A DNA stretch of 64,000 bases from Aeoliella straminimaris (GCF_024054565.1 NZ_JAMXLR010000061.1:124001-188000); one strand, 5' to 3'; positions 24,881 to 32,708 are shown, numbered from the stretch's first letter. Translations and numbers: made by a program. Notes: generated by a model from the letters alone, not told the origin.

Positions 24881-25816
24881 TTACTCGCTCACGAATCGCC
24901 CGCCGGCGTACCCCCGCAGAAATTCGGCTGCTTGCATCAGGCGTTTGCCGGCTGGTTGGAGTTCGAGGATCTCGAGCAGCCCCGCCCCGGTACCCACAAA
25001 CAATCGGCCAGTTTCACTCTGCGTTTCTCCGGGCGACAGCGAATCAATGCTCATCTCTGATTCCACTTGCACGCGGTCGATTACCACCCGCAATGGCTCG
25101 CGACCTTCAATTTGCCAGAAGCTGAACGTCCTGGGCCACGGCGAGAGCGCCCGCGCGCGGTTTTTGATCTCCCCGGCCGACAGCGTCCAGTCGACCAGGC
25201 CATCCTGCTTCGCCAGCCGCGGCGCCTTGCTGGCGGCGGTGTGTTCTTGTTCCACCGGTTCGGCGGTGCCGGCGGCCAGCTTCTCGACCACCTCGACCAC
25301 GGCCTCCGCGCCAAGATCCGCAAGACGCTCTTCGAGCTGGCCGGCCGTCTCGTCGGGATCGATCTCCACCTTCTGCTGGGCCAGGCACGGTCCCGCGTCG
25401 AGTCCCGCGGTCATCTGGATCACCGTGTTGCCGGTCACAGCGTCGCCACTAAGGACCGCCCACTGCACCGGCGCCGCGCCGCGATACTTCGGCAGCAGCG
25501 ACCCATGCAGGTTCACGCCGCCCAGCTTTGTCGCGCCGAGCGCGGCAGGCTTCAAGATCTCGCCGTAGTCGCACACCACCAAGAGATCCGCCCCAAGCGA
25601 CTCGAGCCGCTCGATCGACTCCGGCAGGTTCACGCTCGGGGGAGTCCACAACTCGATGCCGAGCTCTGCGGCCGCGTCGTGCATCGGCGGCTTCGGCGCG
25701 TTCTTACGCCCCTTGAACGGCCGGGAGACCACCAGCAGCACTTCATGCGGACCGGCAGCCAGCGCCCGCAGCGTGGGCACAGCGAAGGGTCCAGTTCCGA
25801 GCATCACAAGCTTCAT
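24881..25816 (-). CDS. fmt: Methionyl-tRNA formyltransferase
   Basis: 311 aa, standard length. The N-terminal formyltransferase fold starts MKLVMLGTGPFAVPTLRAL; catalytic features are visible: GGVNLHGSLLPKYRGAAPVQ (Asn, His and the signature loop) and TAGLDAGPCLAQ (catalytic Asp). The C-terminal OB-like domain follows. It formylates Met-tRNA(fMet) from 10-formyl-THF for translation initiation. def, its usual operon partner, lies upstream on the same strand but is separated by a 0.6-kb repeat-bounded unit. Confidence 0.95.
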   Translation of the reverse strand: MKLVMLGTGPFAVPTLRALAAGPHEVLLVVSRPFKGRKNAPKPPMHDAAAELGIELWTPPSVNLPESIERLESLGADLLVVCDYGEILKPAALGATKLGGVNLHGSLLPKYRGAAPVQWAVLSGDAVTGNTVIQMTAGLDAGPCLAQQKVEIDPDETAGQLEERLADLGAEAVVEVVEKLAAGTAEPVEQEHTAASKAPRLAKQDGLVDWTLSAGEIKNRARALSPWPRTFSFWQIEGREPLRVVIDRVQVESEMSIDSLSPGETQSETGRLFVGTGAGLLEILELQPAGKRLMQAAEFLRGYAGGRFVSE

Positions 25817-25829
25817 TAATACCTCGTAG

Positions 25830-25847
25830 AACGGAATATATTCCGTT
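25830..25847. repeat. Outer palindrome, left
   Basis: AACGGAATATATTCCGTT, a perfect 18-base palindrome followed by GGT. A near copy (16 of 18) lies at 26453-26470 on the other side of the enclosed gene. Confidence 0.75.
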
Positions 25848-25860
25848 GGTTAGTAGAACT

Positions 25861-25907
25861 CGACGCGGATTAGCGCGGATTGTAACGGATAGACGCAGAT
25901 CAGCGAC
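25861..25907 (+). repeat. Family A repeat, left-type copy
   Basis: CGACGCGGATTAGCGCGGAT then TGTAACGGATAGACGCAGAT and CAGCGAC. Inner left arm of the fmt-def cassette-like unit. Confidence 0.75.
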
Positions 25908-25913
25908 AGTGGT

Positions 25914-26342
25914 TCACGGTCCGACCAGCAGGCCGAGTATCTGTAGCAGTGACCTCACACCAAGGACAAAGATAATTATGCCTAGAGCCCACACCGCAAA
26001 GCTCACGAAAGTTCCCAGACCCTCTCGAACCACGGAAGGACTGACTGAAGGACCCGGCAAGTCCTCATCACGTCCCAGAAAGTCGATATGCAGATCGTTC
26101 TTGTCGAGCAATATCTGCTGCAACGATTCGTCGATGAATACTTGCTTCGCACCCTCCACGGCCTTAGAAGGCAATGCCGCCGCACGCAAAAACCATGCTG
26201 CCAAGCGAATATAGCCAGCACGGTTGGCCAGAGGAAACACATAGTTCGGAGGGTGTCCGCGTGCCACCCTGCTCCGCGCGTCGCTCAAATCGTTCTCTGT
26301 TTCTAACGTCTCGGCTATCTCGATGAGCTTCGCATCGTCCAT
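25914..26342 (-). CDS. Orphan hypothetical membrane protein between fmt and def
   Basis: 142 aa from ATG 26342-26340 (MDDAKLIEIA), behind a G-rich stretch (GGGGGGAAG). A soluble helical part (SDARSRVARGHPPNYVFPLA, NRAGYIRLAAWFLRAAALPS, SLQQILLDKNDLHIDFLGRD) is followed by one C-terminal transmembrane segment (VSFAVWALGIIIFVLGVRSL). No family recognised. It is enclosed by nested inverted repeats and has lower apparent GC than fmt and def, so it is probably an acquired gene. Confidence 0.55.
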   Translation of the reverse strand: MDDAKLIEIAETLETENDLSDARSRVARGHPPNYVFPLANRAGYIRLAAWFLRAAALPSKAVEGAKQVFIDESLQQILLDKNDLHIDFLGRDEDLPGPSVSPSVVREGLGTFVSFAVWALGIIIFVLGVRSLLQILGLLVGP

Positions 26343-26381
26343 CGCTTCCCCCCAACTAAAGATCGCAAATGCTCCCCACAC

Positions 26382-26430
26382 CTAATCCGCGTATATCCTG
26401 CCAAATCCGCGCCAATCCGCGACTGATTTC
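26382..26430 (-). repeat. Family A repeat, right-type copy
   Basis: Starts TAATCCGCGTATATCCTG and ends AATCCGCGACTGATTTC. Inverted partner of 25861-25907. Confidence 0.75.
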
Positions 26431-26452
26431 TTACGGCCAAGAAAACTCCGCC

Positions 26453-26470
26453 AACGGAATGAATTCCGTT
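26453..26470. repeat. Outer palindrome, right
   Basis: AACGGAATGAATTCCGTT, palindromic except at its two central bases; near-identical to 25830-25847. It ends 8 bases before the def stop codon. Confidence 0.75.
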
Positions 26471-26477
26471 GGTACGA

Positions 26478-27065
26478 CTACGTGCGTAACCGCTCGAGCT
26501 CCGCCAGCTTCTTGGCAACCTGCTCTTCGGTCGGTGCTTCGCCAGTGGCCAGGCGGCTTTGGAAGTCGACTTCGAATTCGTCGATCAGCCCGCGGATCTC
26601 GGCCAGGTTACCGTCGCTCAGGCGGTCGATGAACAGGATGCCATCCAGGTGGTCGTTCTCGTGCTGCACCACACGGGCGGCAAAGCCATCGAGGTCGGCT
26701 TCGATCAGGTTTCCCGCCAGGTCGAACGCCTCGACGTGGAGCGTCTTGGCCCGCATCACGTCGGCGTGCACGCCGGGGATGCTCAAACAGCCCTCGTTCC
26801 CCTCCTGCTGCCCCTTCATCTTCGAGAGCACCGGGTTGATCAGGACCTGCTCGGCGTCTTTCTCCTGGCTGTTGCCGGTGGGGTTCATCACAAACATCCG
26901 ATACGGCAAGTCGACCTGGTTGGCCGCCAGCCCCACGCCCTCGTGCTCGTACATCAGGTCGAACATCTCAGCCACCCAGGTCTTGAGCTCGCGATCGACG
27001 CGGCGGATGGGCTGCGACTTGTGGCGGAGCGTCGGATGCGGGTAATGGATGATGGAAAGAGGCAT
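26478..27065 (-). CDS. def: Peptide deformylase
   Basis: 195 aa. All three deformylase motifs are present: GVGLAANQV (about residues 43-51), EGCLSIPG (about 91-98, metal-binding Cys) and QHENDHLDG (about 133-141, HExxH zinc site with Glu catalyst). Removes the N-formyl group from nascent proteins, the step that complements Fmt. It also has a charged C-terminal extension of about 25 residues (EAPTEEQVAKKLAELERL). Same strand as fmt, the usual pairing apart from the inserted unit. Confidence 0.95.
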   Translation of the reverse strand: MPLSIIHYPHPTLRHKSQPIRRVDRELKTWVAEMFDLMYEHEGVGLAANQVDLPYRMFVMNPTGNSQEKDAEQVLINPVLSKMKGQQEGNEGCLSIPGVHADVMRAKTLHVEAFDLAGNLIEADLDGFAARVVQHENDHLDGILFIDRLSDGNLAEIRGLIDEFEVDFQSRLATGEAPTEEQVAKKLAELERLRT

Positions 27066-27235
27066 GCGAGAACAGAGAAAAGCGGTAGGCGGATGGGGAA
27101 ACGCTCAATTATAGGGAAATACGGAGGAGAATGGCAGACCTTGGGGAATGACCAATCACGAAGGACCCAATGCCCAATCACAGGAAAACCGCACAGCCAG
27201 AGAGCTGACACTTCTACGCCGAAGGCGTTTCGGCT

Positions 27236-27270
27236 CCCAGCGAAGGGTTGCGGCGTAGCCGCTACCCTGG
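27236..27270 (+). repeat. Dispersed repeat family G, copy 1
   Basis: CCCAGCGAAGGGTTGCGGCG followed by TAGCCGCTACCCTGG. The copy at 31412-31446 differs at one of 35 positions. Within a non-coding stretch downstream of no visible gene. Confidence 0.75.
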
Positions 27271-27339
27271 CAGCCAGACTGACCGCCGAGAATCAACCGC
27301 GAAGAACTCCCAGGGACAACCACTGAGAGCTCAGAGCAC

Positions 27340-27443
27340 ACGGAGCGAAGAAGAGGTTAGGAACGCCAATAACCGCTAAACTTCGCCAATAGATGATTAG
27401 CGGTTAGTGGTGTTCCAAAACTCCGTGACCTCTTTGCTCTCCG
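27340..27443. repeat. Double-layer inverted repeat upstream of the nuclease-like gene
   Basis: Inner arms 27360-27379 (GGAACGCCAATAACCGCTAA) and 27397-27416 match inversely at 17 of 20 positions. Outer arms 27340-27359 (ACGGAGCGAAGAAGAGGTTA) and 27420-27443 (ACTCCGTGACCTCTTTGCTC ...) form a less perfect second layer of the CACGGAG family. No gene lies inside. The rest of 27066-27566 holds only repeat G and short repeat-like tracts. Confidence 0.65.
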
Positions 27444-27566
27444 AGGTTCATCCAATCGCCTACCACGCTATTTTGCCGCGGACTTCATGGATTTCTCTAA
27501 TGGATGCAAGCTCCCGAGGATGGTAGGGTGAGGGGCGCCACCCACCGCATTCATTTCACACAAGCC

Positions 27567-28091
27567 ATGGCACAACGGCACAATCACTACGAGGCGGCGT
27601 TCGAGGCCCTGCTGCGCGAGTGGCGGACCCCCTACGTGGCGGTGGACGAAAAGCGGCGGAGCCTCGTGGCCCAGCAGACGGGTCGCCAATCGCTCAAGAG
27701 TGTCGACTTCCTGGTCTCGCCGCCGGGGCCCACCAGCTACCTGGTCGACATCAAGGGGCGACAGTTTCCCTCCGGCCGCACCAACAAGCAGTACTGGCGC
27801 AACTGGTCGACTCGGGACGACCTGCGGAGCCTGGCCGAGTGGGCCCGCTACTTTGGCGATGACTTTGCGCCCGTGCTGGTATTTGCCTTCGAGCTAACGG
27901 CCGACCGCTCTCCGGTGCCGCCGGACGACGTGTGGCATTTTCGCGACCGCCGCTATGGCTTTGTCGGCGTTCGCCTGGCCGACTACTGGCACGCCGCCCG
28001 GACGCTGTCGCCTCGTTGGGACACGGTGTCGATGCCCACCGAGGCGTTCCGCCAATACGGGGCCAGTTGGCGAACCTTCCTGGGCCGCTGA
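27567..28091 (+). CDS. Small PD-(D/E)XK nuclease-like protein
   Basis: 174 aa from ATG 27567 (MAQRHNHYEA). HYEAAFEALLREWRTPYVAV resembles the first helix of restriction-endonuclease-like folds. The putative active site is SVDFLVSPPG ... YLVDIKGRQF (about residues 48-66), a D-x(n)-D-x-K core. A conserved-looking FAFELTA and FRDRRYGFVGVRLADYW follow. No methyltransferase or helicase partner lies nearby, so this is not a standard restriction system. Nuclease activity is an inference from motifs. Confidence 0.5.
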   Translation: MAQRHNHYEAAFEALLREWRTPYVAVDEKRRSLVAQQTGRQSLKSVDFLVSPPGPTSYLVDIKGRQFPSGRTNKQYWRNWSTRDDLRSLAEWARYFGDDFAPVLVFAFELTADRSPVPPDDVWHFRDRRYGFVGVRLADYWHAARTLSPRWDTVSMPTEAFRQYGASWRTFLGR

Positions 28092-28510
28092 TCGCCCTGC
28101 TACCTGGATGCGACCACACTGCCCCCCTACAAGATTGGGGTTGCGTACAGCTCCACCCCTGGGAGCCTCGTAACGTAGCCTACTGAGCGAAGCCCCACTA
28201 CGACGTTTCTAACATGCGAGTTCGGAAAAAGGTGCAAGGGCTTTGCACCAGCGACCAACCGCGGCTCACGGCTCAGTGGGCTTGGTACTCTTGAAATCCA
28301 TTTAAGAGCTTCAAGAACATGGAAATTTTAGACGATATGTACGCGGTGCACTTTTTTGCGGATTCTTCGATGGCAACTGTTGAAAGCCGTCGACCAGCAT
28401 GCCAGACTGGTTGTACGAGAGTGGTTTAAAATCGACCATTCCAGGGGGCTGCCGAAATGATGGCCAGCAAAACGGTACACCAAAACAAGTCACGCGTGTG
28501 CAACTTGCAC
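28092..28510. other. AT-richer non-coding region
   Basis: About 420 bases between the nuclease-like gene and the terminator-bearing element. A short hairpin (GGTGCAA gggc TTTGCACC) lies at about 28229-28247, and 28290-28450 is noticeably AT-rich for this genome. No coding sequence recognised; it may hold the promoter and body of a small RNA ending at 28607. Confidence 0.4.
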
Positions 28511-28607
28511 TAAGACCGACCACGGAACCGAGGTCTTAAGCCCCCCAAGGACCTTGGTATCCAAAGGGCCCGTCTTCGAAAGCTCGCTTTCGAAGACGGG
28601 TTTTTTT
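28511..28607 (+). ncRNA. Candidate small RNA 3' end with terminator (locus 1)
   Basis: An upstream stem (AAGACC ... GGTCTT) is followed by GGTATCCAAAGGGCCCG and a perfect 14-bp hairpin (28569-28582 with 28587-28600) and seven T residues. No protein gene precedes the terminator on this strand for over 450 bases, so it probably ends a non-coding transcript. The GGTATC lead-in is shared with loci near 30722 and 39963. The 5' end is not determined. Confidence 0.5.
28569..28607 (+). terminator. Strong intrinsic terminator 1
   Basis: CCCGTCTTCGAAAG loop CTCG CTTTCGAAGACGGG, then TTTTTTT. Perfect stem of 14 bp. Confidence 0.93.
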
Positions 28608-28735
28608 GTTTAAGTACCGGGGCGCATCGTGCAGCGCTGATTTCGTTTCGTAAAACAGAGAATTCTACCGCCTGGTGGAGTTCGCGGGCGTGGCGGAGCT
28701 CCACGCTACACCACGGTTCCGTGCTCCAGCGAAGC
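28608..28735. other. Short gap after terminator 1
   Basis: Between terminator 1 and the stop of the convergent secreted-protein gene. It contains GGCGTGGCGGAGCTCCACGCT, a short hairpin-forming stretch near 28688-28708, and nothing coding. Confidence 0.4.
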
Positions 28736-29365
28736 CTACTCCGCAACTGCCGGATACCAGGAAATCTTGCCGGCCTTCATTGTGGCGGTGCCTGCAGTGG
28801 GTGTGCCCGCCTTGGGAATCAGGTTGGCTGCCGCCAGCCGTAATTCCAGCCAGGTCATGCGATAGTGCAGGTACTCGGCTGGCTCCTGGGCGAGCGCCGG
28901 CAGTAGTTTTTTGCCGTTCAGCCCCGTCAGCCCATGCGATGCCGCGATGGTCTTGCCACCCGACTCGAACAATTCGTGCCACGACTCCATCTCGAGTTGG
29001 TGGTCCTTGCCGCGAATGACGATCTTGGTGAACGATGAATCCGGCCCCCAGTTGGCATGCTTCAGTTTTGGCACCTCGAACAGTCCGCGGTCTTCGAATT
29101 GCTTGAGCGTCTTGGTCAACGTATCGGGTGACAACTGTGCCGAACGGAAAGGCGCCCCGCCGTGCTGTTGATCGTCCGACCAGACCAGCGTGCCATCGTC
29201 CCACAGGCAGAAGATCAATTGCGGTCCGTCCGCTGCCGCCAGGCCCCAGTCTTCGTTGTAGATGGCCAGCACCGTGGAGGCCTCGGTGATGGGCTTGGGC
29301 TCGGCGGCGGTGGCCACGGGAATCGCCAACGCAAGCCATAGCACCGTCGGAATCTGCTTCAACAT
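28736..29365 (-). CDS. Secreted hypothetical protein
   Basis: 209 aa from ATG 29365-29363, preceded by GGGAGG at ideal distance. Signal peptide: LKQIPTVLWLALAIPVATAA. The body reads like a small globular domain (VLAIYNEDWGLAAADGPQLI, LWDDGTLVWSDDQQHGG, LKQFEDRGLFEVPKL) and ends AGKISWYPAVAE. I do not recognise a family. The upstream in-frame extension to 29494 lacks a signal and was rejected. Confidence 0.65.
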   Translation of the reverse strand: MLKQIPTVLWLALAIPVATAAEPKPITEASTVLAIYNEDWGLAAADGPQLIFCLWDDGTLVWSDDQQHGGAPFRSAQLSPDTLTKTLKQFEDRGLFEVPKLKHANWGPDSSFTKIVIRGKDHQLEMESWHELFESGGKTIAASHGLTGLNGKKLLPALAQEPAEYLHYRMTWLELRLAAANLIPKAGTPTAGTATMKAGKISWYPAVAE

Positions 29366-29515
29366 GTTCGCCTCCCGTGTGGATCCAACCTTGCCCGTCC
29401 AGAAGCTCCGCGAGCCCCCACCACGTACACAACTCGATACCGATAACAGTGCCAGGCGGTGGGCGGAAGGGGTCAAGAATTTGCCGGCCGGCATCGAGTG
29501 GGTGATCGCCGCTGC

Positions 29516-29776
29516 TCAATCCAACAGATTCTGCAGCTTCTGCAACAATCCTTCGGGAGGCAGGTCTTCCTTGTTTGTCTCCGCACGAATCAATCCGTTC
29601 TTCAGTTCTTCAAACGTCAACAGGAACGTCCCCTCCGAGCCATCCTCGTGCTGCAACCGCACCCGGGCCCACCGCGCCGGCTCGCCCGGTTTGGGCGCCT
29701 TATTCTCGATCGTATCGATGTGCCCCAGCGGCAAGTAGGCCTTGGGGTTGTCGCTACCGAGTTTCTTCTCTGCCAT
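29516..29776 (-). CDS. Small hypothetical cytoplasmic protein
   Basis: 86 aa from ATG 29776-29774, with an AAGGAG Shine-Dalgarno upstream. Residues KAYLPLGHIDTIENKAPKPG then ARVRLQHEDGSEGTFLLTFE suggest a small beta-rich fold with an acidic C-terminal helix (LIRAETNKEDLPPEGLLQKL). No family recognised. Good codon usage and ribosome site argue that it is expressed. Confidence 0.6.
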   Translation of the reverse strand: MAEKKLGSDNPKAYLPLGHIDTIENKAPKPGEPARWARVRLQHEDGSEGTFLLTFEELKNGLIRAETNKEDLPPEGLLQKLQNLLD

Positions 29777-29934
29777 CGCGTGGTCTCCTTGAGCTGAGTG
29801 TGCCGTAAACCTACTCCGTTGTATCAACGACAGCGAAGTGCGTGCAAGGTTTGCCCAAAGATCCCGAGAGGTAACACGTATTCGCGCCTATGGAACTCCG
29901 CGGTGGCCACCGCGTTACGCGATTGCCCGAACGA

Positions 29935-30441
29935 TTATTCGTTCACCCGAGGCACCGCAACTTTCGGCGTAAGAGGGATCTCGTTGTGATGAAAACAGCC
30001 TTGCTGCACTTCGGTGTCAAAGTCGCCGTCGAAATCGCTATCCTCCCACCAGTATTCGTTCGTACTCGTTCGTGGCTCGTAGCGGTACTTCATGTCGATT
30101 TTGCCGTCATTGTTGCGATCGTAGTAGGCGATACCTCGCCTCCGCCACCCGTTCCACTGATTCGTCTTGTTTGCACGCTGGAACCGCCATCCCCGAATGG
30201 AAGGTGGATTCACCGTACGAAACTCTTGTTCCAACGCGGCATTCAACGCTTCAATCGTCGGGTATCGACGGAAAAGCTCTTGCCGTAGCCGATCCGTTTC
30301 GACTTCCTCGGGCGATGGCAACAGGAGCCTCCCAAAGATACCCAATGCTGCGCCAACGACCACGAAGGCAATCAGCAACGTACGCAGCCGAAACTGCGAC
30401 GGTTCAGTAGGTGCACCTCGGAATGAAAGGTTAGCGTCCAC
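29935..30441 (-). CDS. Hypothetical protein with N-terminal membrane anchor
   Basis: About 168 aa if the GTG at 30441 is used; the frame is open to 30582 and a TTG at 30447 is also possible. A single TM segment (FRLRTLLIAFVVVGAALGIF) lies near residue 20-40 after a polar head, a layout common among small planctomycete membrane proteins. The outer domain contains a DRNNDGKIDM calcium-loop-like segment and a second acidic DSDFDGDFDT stretch. Function unknown; the start is uncertain. Confidence 0.5.
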   Translation of the reverse strand: MDANLSFRGAPTEPSQFRLRTLLIAFVVVGAALGIFGRLLLPSPEEVETDRLRQELFRRYPTIEALNAALEQEFRTVNPPSIRGWRFQRANKTNQWNGWRRRGIAYYDRNNDGKIDMKYRYEPRTSTNEYWWEDSDFDGDFDTEVQQGCFHHNEIPLTPKVAVPRVNE

Positions 30442-30639
30442 GCTCAAACAGTCCTCAACAAGCTCGCAAGTTTCAGCCGATCCTATTGTACCGGCTGGCG
30501 CAACAGCGACTCTGTGCAATGCGTCGGCAACGGGCGTTAGCGTCGATTCGTGTTCCCCGCCACAGCGTACCCTCCACACCACAGACTATTCTCCATTTCT
30601 TCGCGCTTCTTTGTAGTTTTTTTACACACACTCGTTCAT

Positions 30640-30762
30640 AATTCACGCATCAAGTCACTGGCAGGTATCCAGTGGAGCCAAGCTTCCCGCATTTGCTGGG
30701 AAGAATCAGGTATCCAAAAGAGCCCGCCGCGAGAAACGTGTTTCTCGCGGCGGGCTTTTTTT
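30640..30762 (+). ncRNA. Candidate small RNA with terminator (locus 2)
   Basis: Contains CACTGGCAGGTATCCAGTGG (a small stem around a first GGTATC), a CTTCCC/GGGAAG stem, a second GGTATCCAAAAGAGCCCG and a 15-bp terminator. Same order of elements as the locus ending at 40007. Upstream sequence is AT-rich (30600-30640, including a T-run and CATAAT). No reading frame. Transcript ends are inferred. Confidence 0.5.
30722..30762 (+). terminator. Strong intrinsic terminator 2
   Basis: GCCCGCCGCGAGAAA loop CGTG TTTCTCGCGGCGGGC, then TTTTTTT. Perfect 15-bp stem. It isolates the following phage-derived module from upstream transcription. Confidence 0.93.
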
Positions 30763-30804
30763 GTTGCAGTAGTCGTTTGTCGCTAGGCACCAGGCATTAG
30801 TTCC

Positions 30805-31380
30805 ATGCAACATTACGTTTCGCTACAAGATGCTCGGCCGCAGCTGTTCGATGGCGACCTGTTGTTGTTTCGCCGGCGGCGATGGTCCTTCGGATCGCTC
30901 ATCGCCATTGCCGGGCGGGGCGTACATTCGCATGCGGCGAAGCTCGCCTGGTGGGGCGACGAGCCGTTCTGCTGCGAGGTTCGCGAGTGGTATGGCGGCC
31001 GCGCGGTGACGCTTGCCAGTCAGGTCCACAAGTACCCCGGCCGCATCGACCTGTTTCGCACCAATCCCGATCTGCGGTGGAAATACTACGACCGCCTGGC
31101 TTCCGTGCGTTACATGCGGCGGCTGGCAGGTTGCGACTATGGCTACGGCGGTGTCGCCACGGCGTCGCTGCTGCACCTGCCGATCGTACGGCTGTTCGCC
31201 CGCCCCAACCTCGAAGATCAACAAGTCGAATGCCGCCCACCGTTCTGCAGTCAGGCCGTGGCGATGGCCGACCGTCTGGCCGGTGGTGTCGACCCAGTTC
31301 CGCACCTGGCCGACCGACTGACCGAGCCGGCCGACCTGGCGCAGAGCCCGTTCTATCAATACGTGCTGACGTTGGTCTAA
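30805..31380 (+). CDS. YiiX-like permuted NlpC/P60 cysteine hydrolase
   Basis: 191 aa. The layout matches YiiX/YebB-type, circularly permuted NlpC/P60 enzymes: an early His block (GRGVHSHAAKLAWW, H41/H43) and a late catalytic Cys (CRPPFCSQAVAMADRL, C148). LFDGDLLLFRRRR at the N-terminus is the usual first strand. Such enzymes cleave amide bonds in peptidoglycan or lipids. First gene of the phage-derived cluster; a role in wall passage or lysis is possible. No signal peptide is seen. Confidence 0.7.
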   Translation: MQHYVSLQDARPQLFDGDLLLFRRRRWSFGSLIAIAGRGVHSHAAKLAWWGDEPFCCEVREWYGGRAVTLASQVHKYPGRIDLFRTNPDLRWKYYDRLASVRYMRRLAGCDYGYGGVATASLLHLPIVRLFARPNLEDQQVECRPPFCSQAVAMADRLAGGVDPVPHLADRLTEPADLAQSPFYQYVLTLV

Positions 31381-31411
31381 AGCGACGCAGCGACACAATT
31401 CAACTTGTCTC

Positions 31412-31446
31412 CCAGCGAAGGGTTGCGACGTAGCCGCTACCCTGGA
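31412..31446 (+). repeat. Dispersed repeat family G, copy 2
   Basis: CCCAGCGAAGGGTTGCGACG then TAGCCGCTACCCTGG, 34 of 35 identical to 27236-27270. It lies 10 bases upstream of the GTG start of the protease gene. Confidence 0.75.
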
Positions 31447-31456
31447 AAGCGACGCT

Positions 31457-32464
31457 GTGTTCAAACCACTCGCTCCAATTTTCCACCGTGTGCTCTGTGC
31501 CTCGGCGATGAGTCTTTCAGTAGCCCACGCCGAATGCGTTCGCCAGTCCGACGGTACCTGGCGGTGCTTGCCTGCCGAGCAGCGGGCGCAGCCAACCGCC
31601 ATGGACATTCGCGTGGAGTGTCCCACTTCGCGGGGCAGCGGCACCTCGGTGGCGCGCAGCGCAAGCGGCGGTACGCTCATCATCACCAACCACCACGTGA
31701 TCGACGGCCAGCAGCGCGTGCTGGTGCACGCCGGCAATGGCGGCTCGGCCCCGGCGACGGTCGTGGCCATCGACCGCGCGAACGATCTCGCATTACTTTC
31801 AGTCCGCGCCGAGTGGCCCTACGTGAAACTGGGCTGCGAGGTCTCGATCGGCACGCCTGTGCAGTTCCGCGCGTTCGATGCGGGAGTCACGTTCCGCAAA
31901 TACTTCGGACAGGTCGCAAACCGCTACCACGGTGCTGGGTCCGGTGGGTTCTTCGCCACTGGCGCCAGTCGCAGCGGCAACTCCGGCGGCGGCGTCTACA
32001 GCCAGGGGCGGTTGGTGGGAGTCGTGTGGGGCAACCCCAGCGGCGGCACAGCGCTGGTGCCCATTGGTCCCGTGCGAGCACTCGTCGAGCGGTATCAACG
32101 TAGCGGAATTCGCGAGAATTCCAACCAGCCACAAAGACGCTTGGTTACGAAACCCTCGTCTTCCGACGAGGGCGGGGATCGAGTTTGTGATTGCGATGAG
32201 CGACTTGCACGAATCGAACAGCAGCTCAAGGAACTAACACATTCCCAACCATCACTCCCCTCCCCTGCCCCGCGCGTCGTCACGCCAGAGGGCGATTGGC
32301 TCAAGCTCGCCGCGGCCGCGCTGGGCGTGAGCACACCGCTCGGCGTGGCGATCGTGGCGGCAGGGTTTCTGGTGCGTGTTCGCCGTACCCGCCGGCGTGG
32401 CCTGGGAGGTCCGCGCACCGAGACGTTTCACCACCAACCCCACCAACAACACCGAAACCACTAG
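31457..32464 (+). CDS. Trypsin-like serine protease with C-terminal membrane segment
   Basis: 335 aa from GTG 31457; signal-type N-terminus ending at VAHA. The S1 triad is visible: His80 in ITNHHVID, Asp110 in DRANDLALL, Ser176 in SRSGNSGGGV. An acidic, Pro-rich linker (LPSPAPRVVTPEGD) leads to a transmembrane segment (LAAAALGVSTPLGVAIVAAG) and a basic tail. Likely membrane-anchored with an outer protease domain. It opens the phage-derived cluster together with the YiiX-like hydrolase; its target is unknown. The next gene overlaps its 3' end. Confidence 0.82.
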   Translation: MFKPLAPIFHRVLCASAMSLSVAHAECVRQSDGTWRCLPAEQRAQPTAMDIRVECPTSRGSGTSVARSASGGTLIITNHHVIDGQQRVLVHAGNGGSAPATVVAIDRANDLALLSVRAEWPYVKLGCEVSIGTPVQFRAFDAGVTFRKYFGQVANRYHGAGSGGFFATGASRSGNSGGGVYSQGRLVGVVWGNPSGGTALVPIGPVRALVERYQRSGIRENSNQPQRRLVTKPSSSDEGGDRVCDCDERLARIEQQLKELTHSQPSLPSPAPRVVTPEGDWLKLAAAALGVSTPLGVAIVAAGFLVRVRRTRRRGLGGPRTETFHHQPHQQHRNH

Positions 32465-32708
32465 TGACACCTACTGTTACCGCTGGAACGAGCGCGAGCA
32501 ACGCGCCGTGCCAGTGGCCTTCGAAGCCCCACCCAACCAGCCGCAAGTCGTGGAGACCAACACCTATGTGCCATACGAGACTTCAAAGTTCCAGAACGCC
32601 TATGCCTGGGCCGCCAGCCAGGTCGCCCGCAAGCTGCCCGCGAGTGTCGAGACGCTGCACACACTGGAAAGTCTGATCCAGCAGCAGATGAACGGGAATG
32701 ACGGATGA
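32376..32708 (+). CDS. Small hypothetical protein overlapping the protease gene
   Basis: 110 aa from a GTG at 32376, overlapping the previous coding region by 89 bases in another frame. The segment after the overlap is plausible protein (TYCYRWNEREQRAVPVAFEA, YVPYETSKFQNAYAWAASQV, ETLHTLESLIQQQMNGNDG). The overlap suggests translational coupling; a later start is possible but no ATG is available. No family recognised. Confidence 0.5.
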   Translation: MFAVPAGVAWEVRAPRRFTTNPTNNTETTSDTYCYRWNEREQRAVPVAFEAPPNQPQVVETNTYVPYETSKFQNAYAWAASQVARKLPASVETLHTLESLIQQQMNGNDG

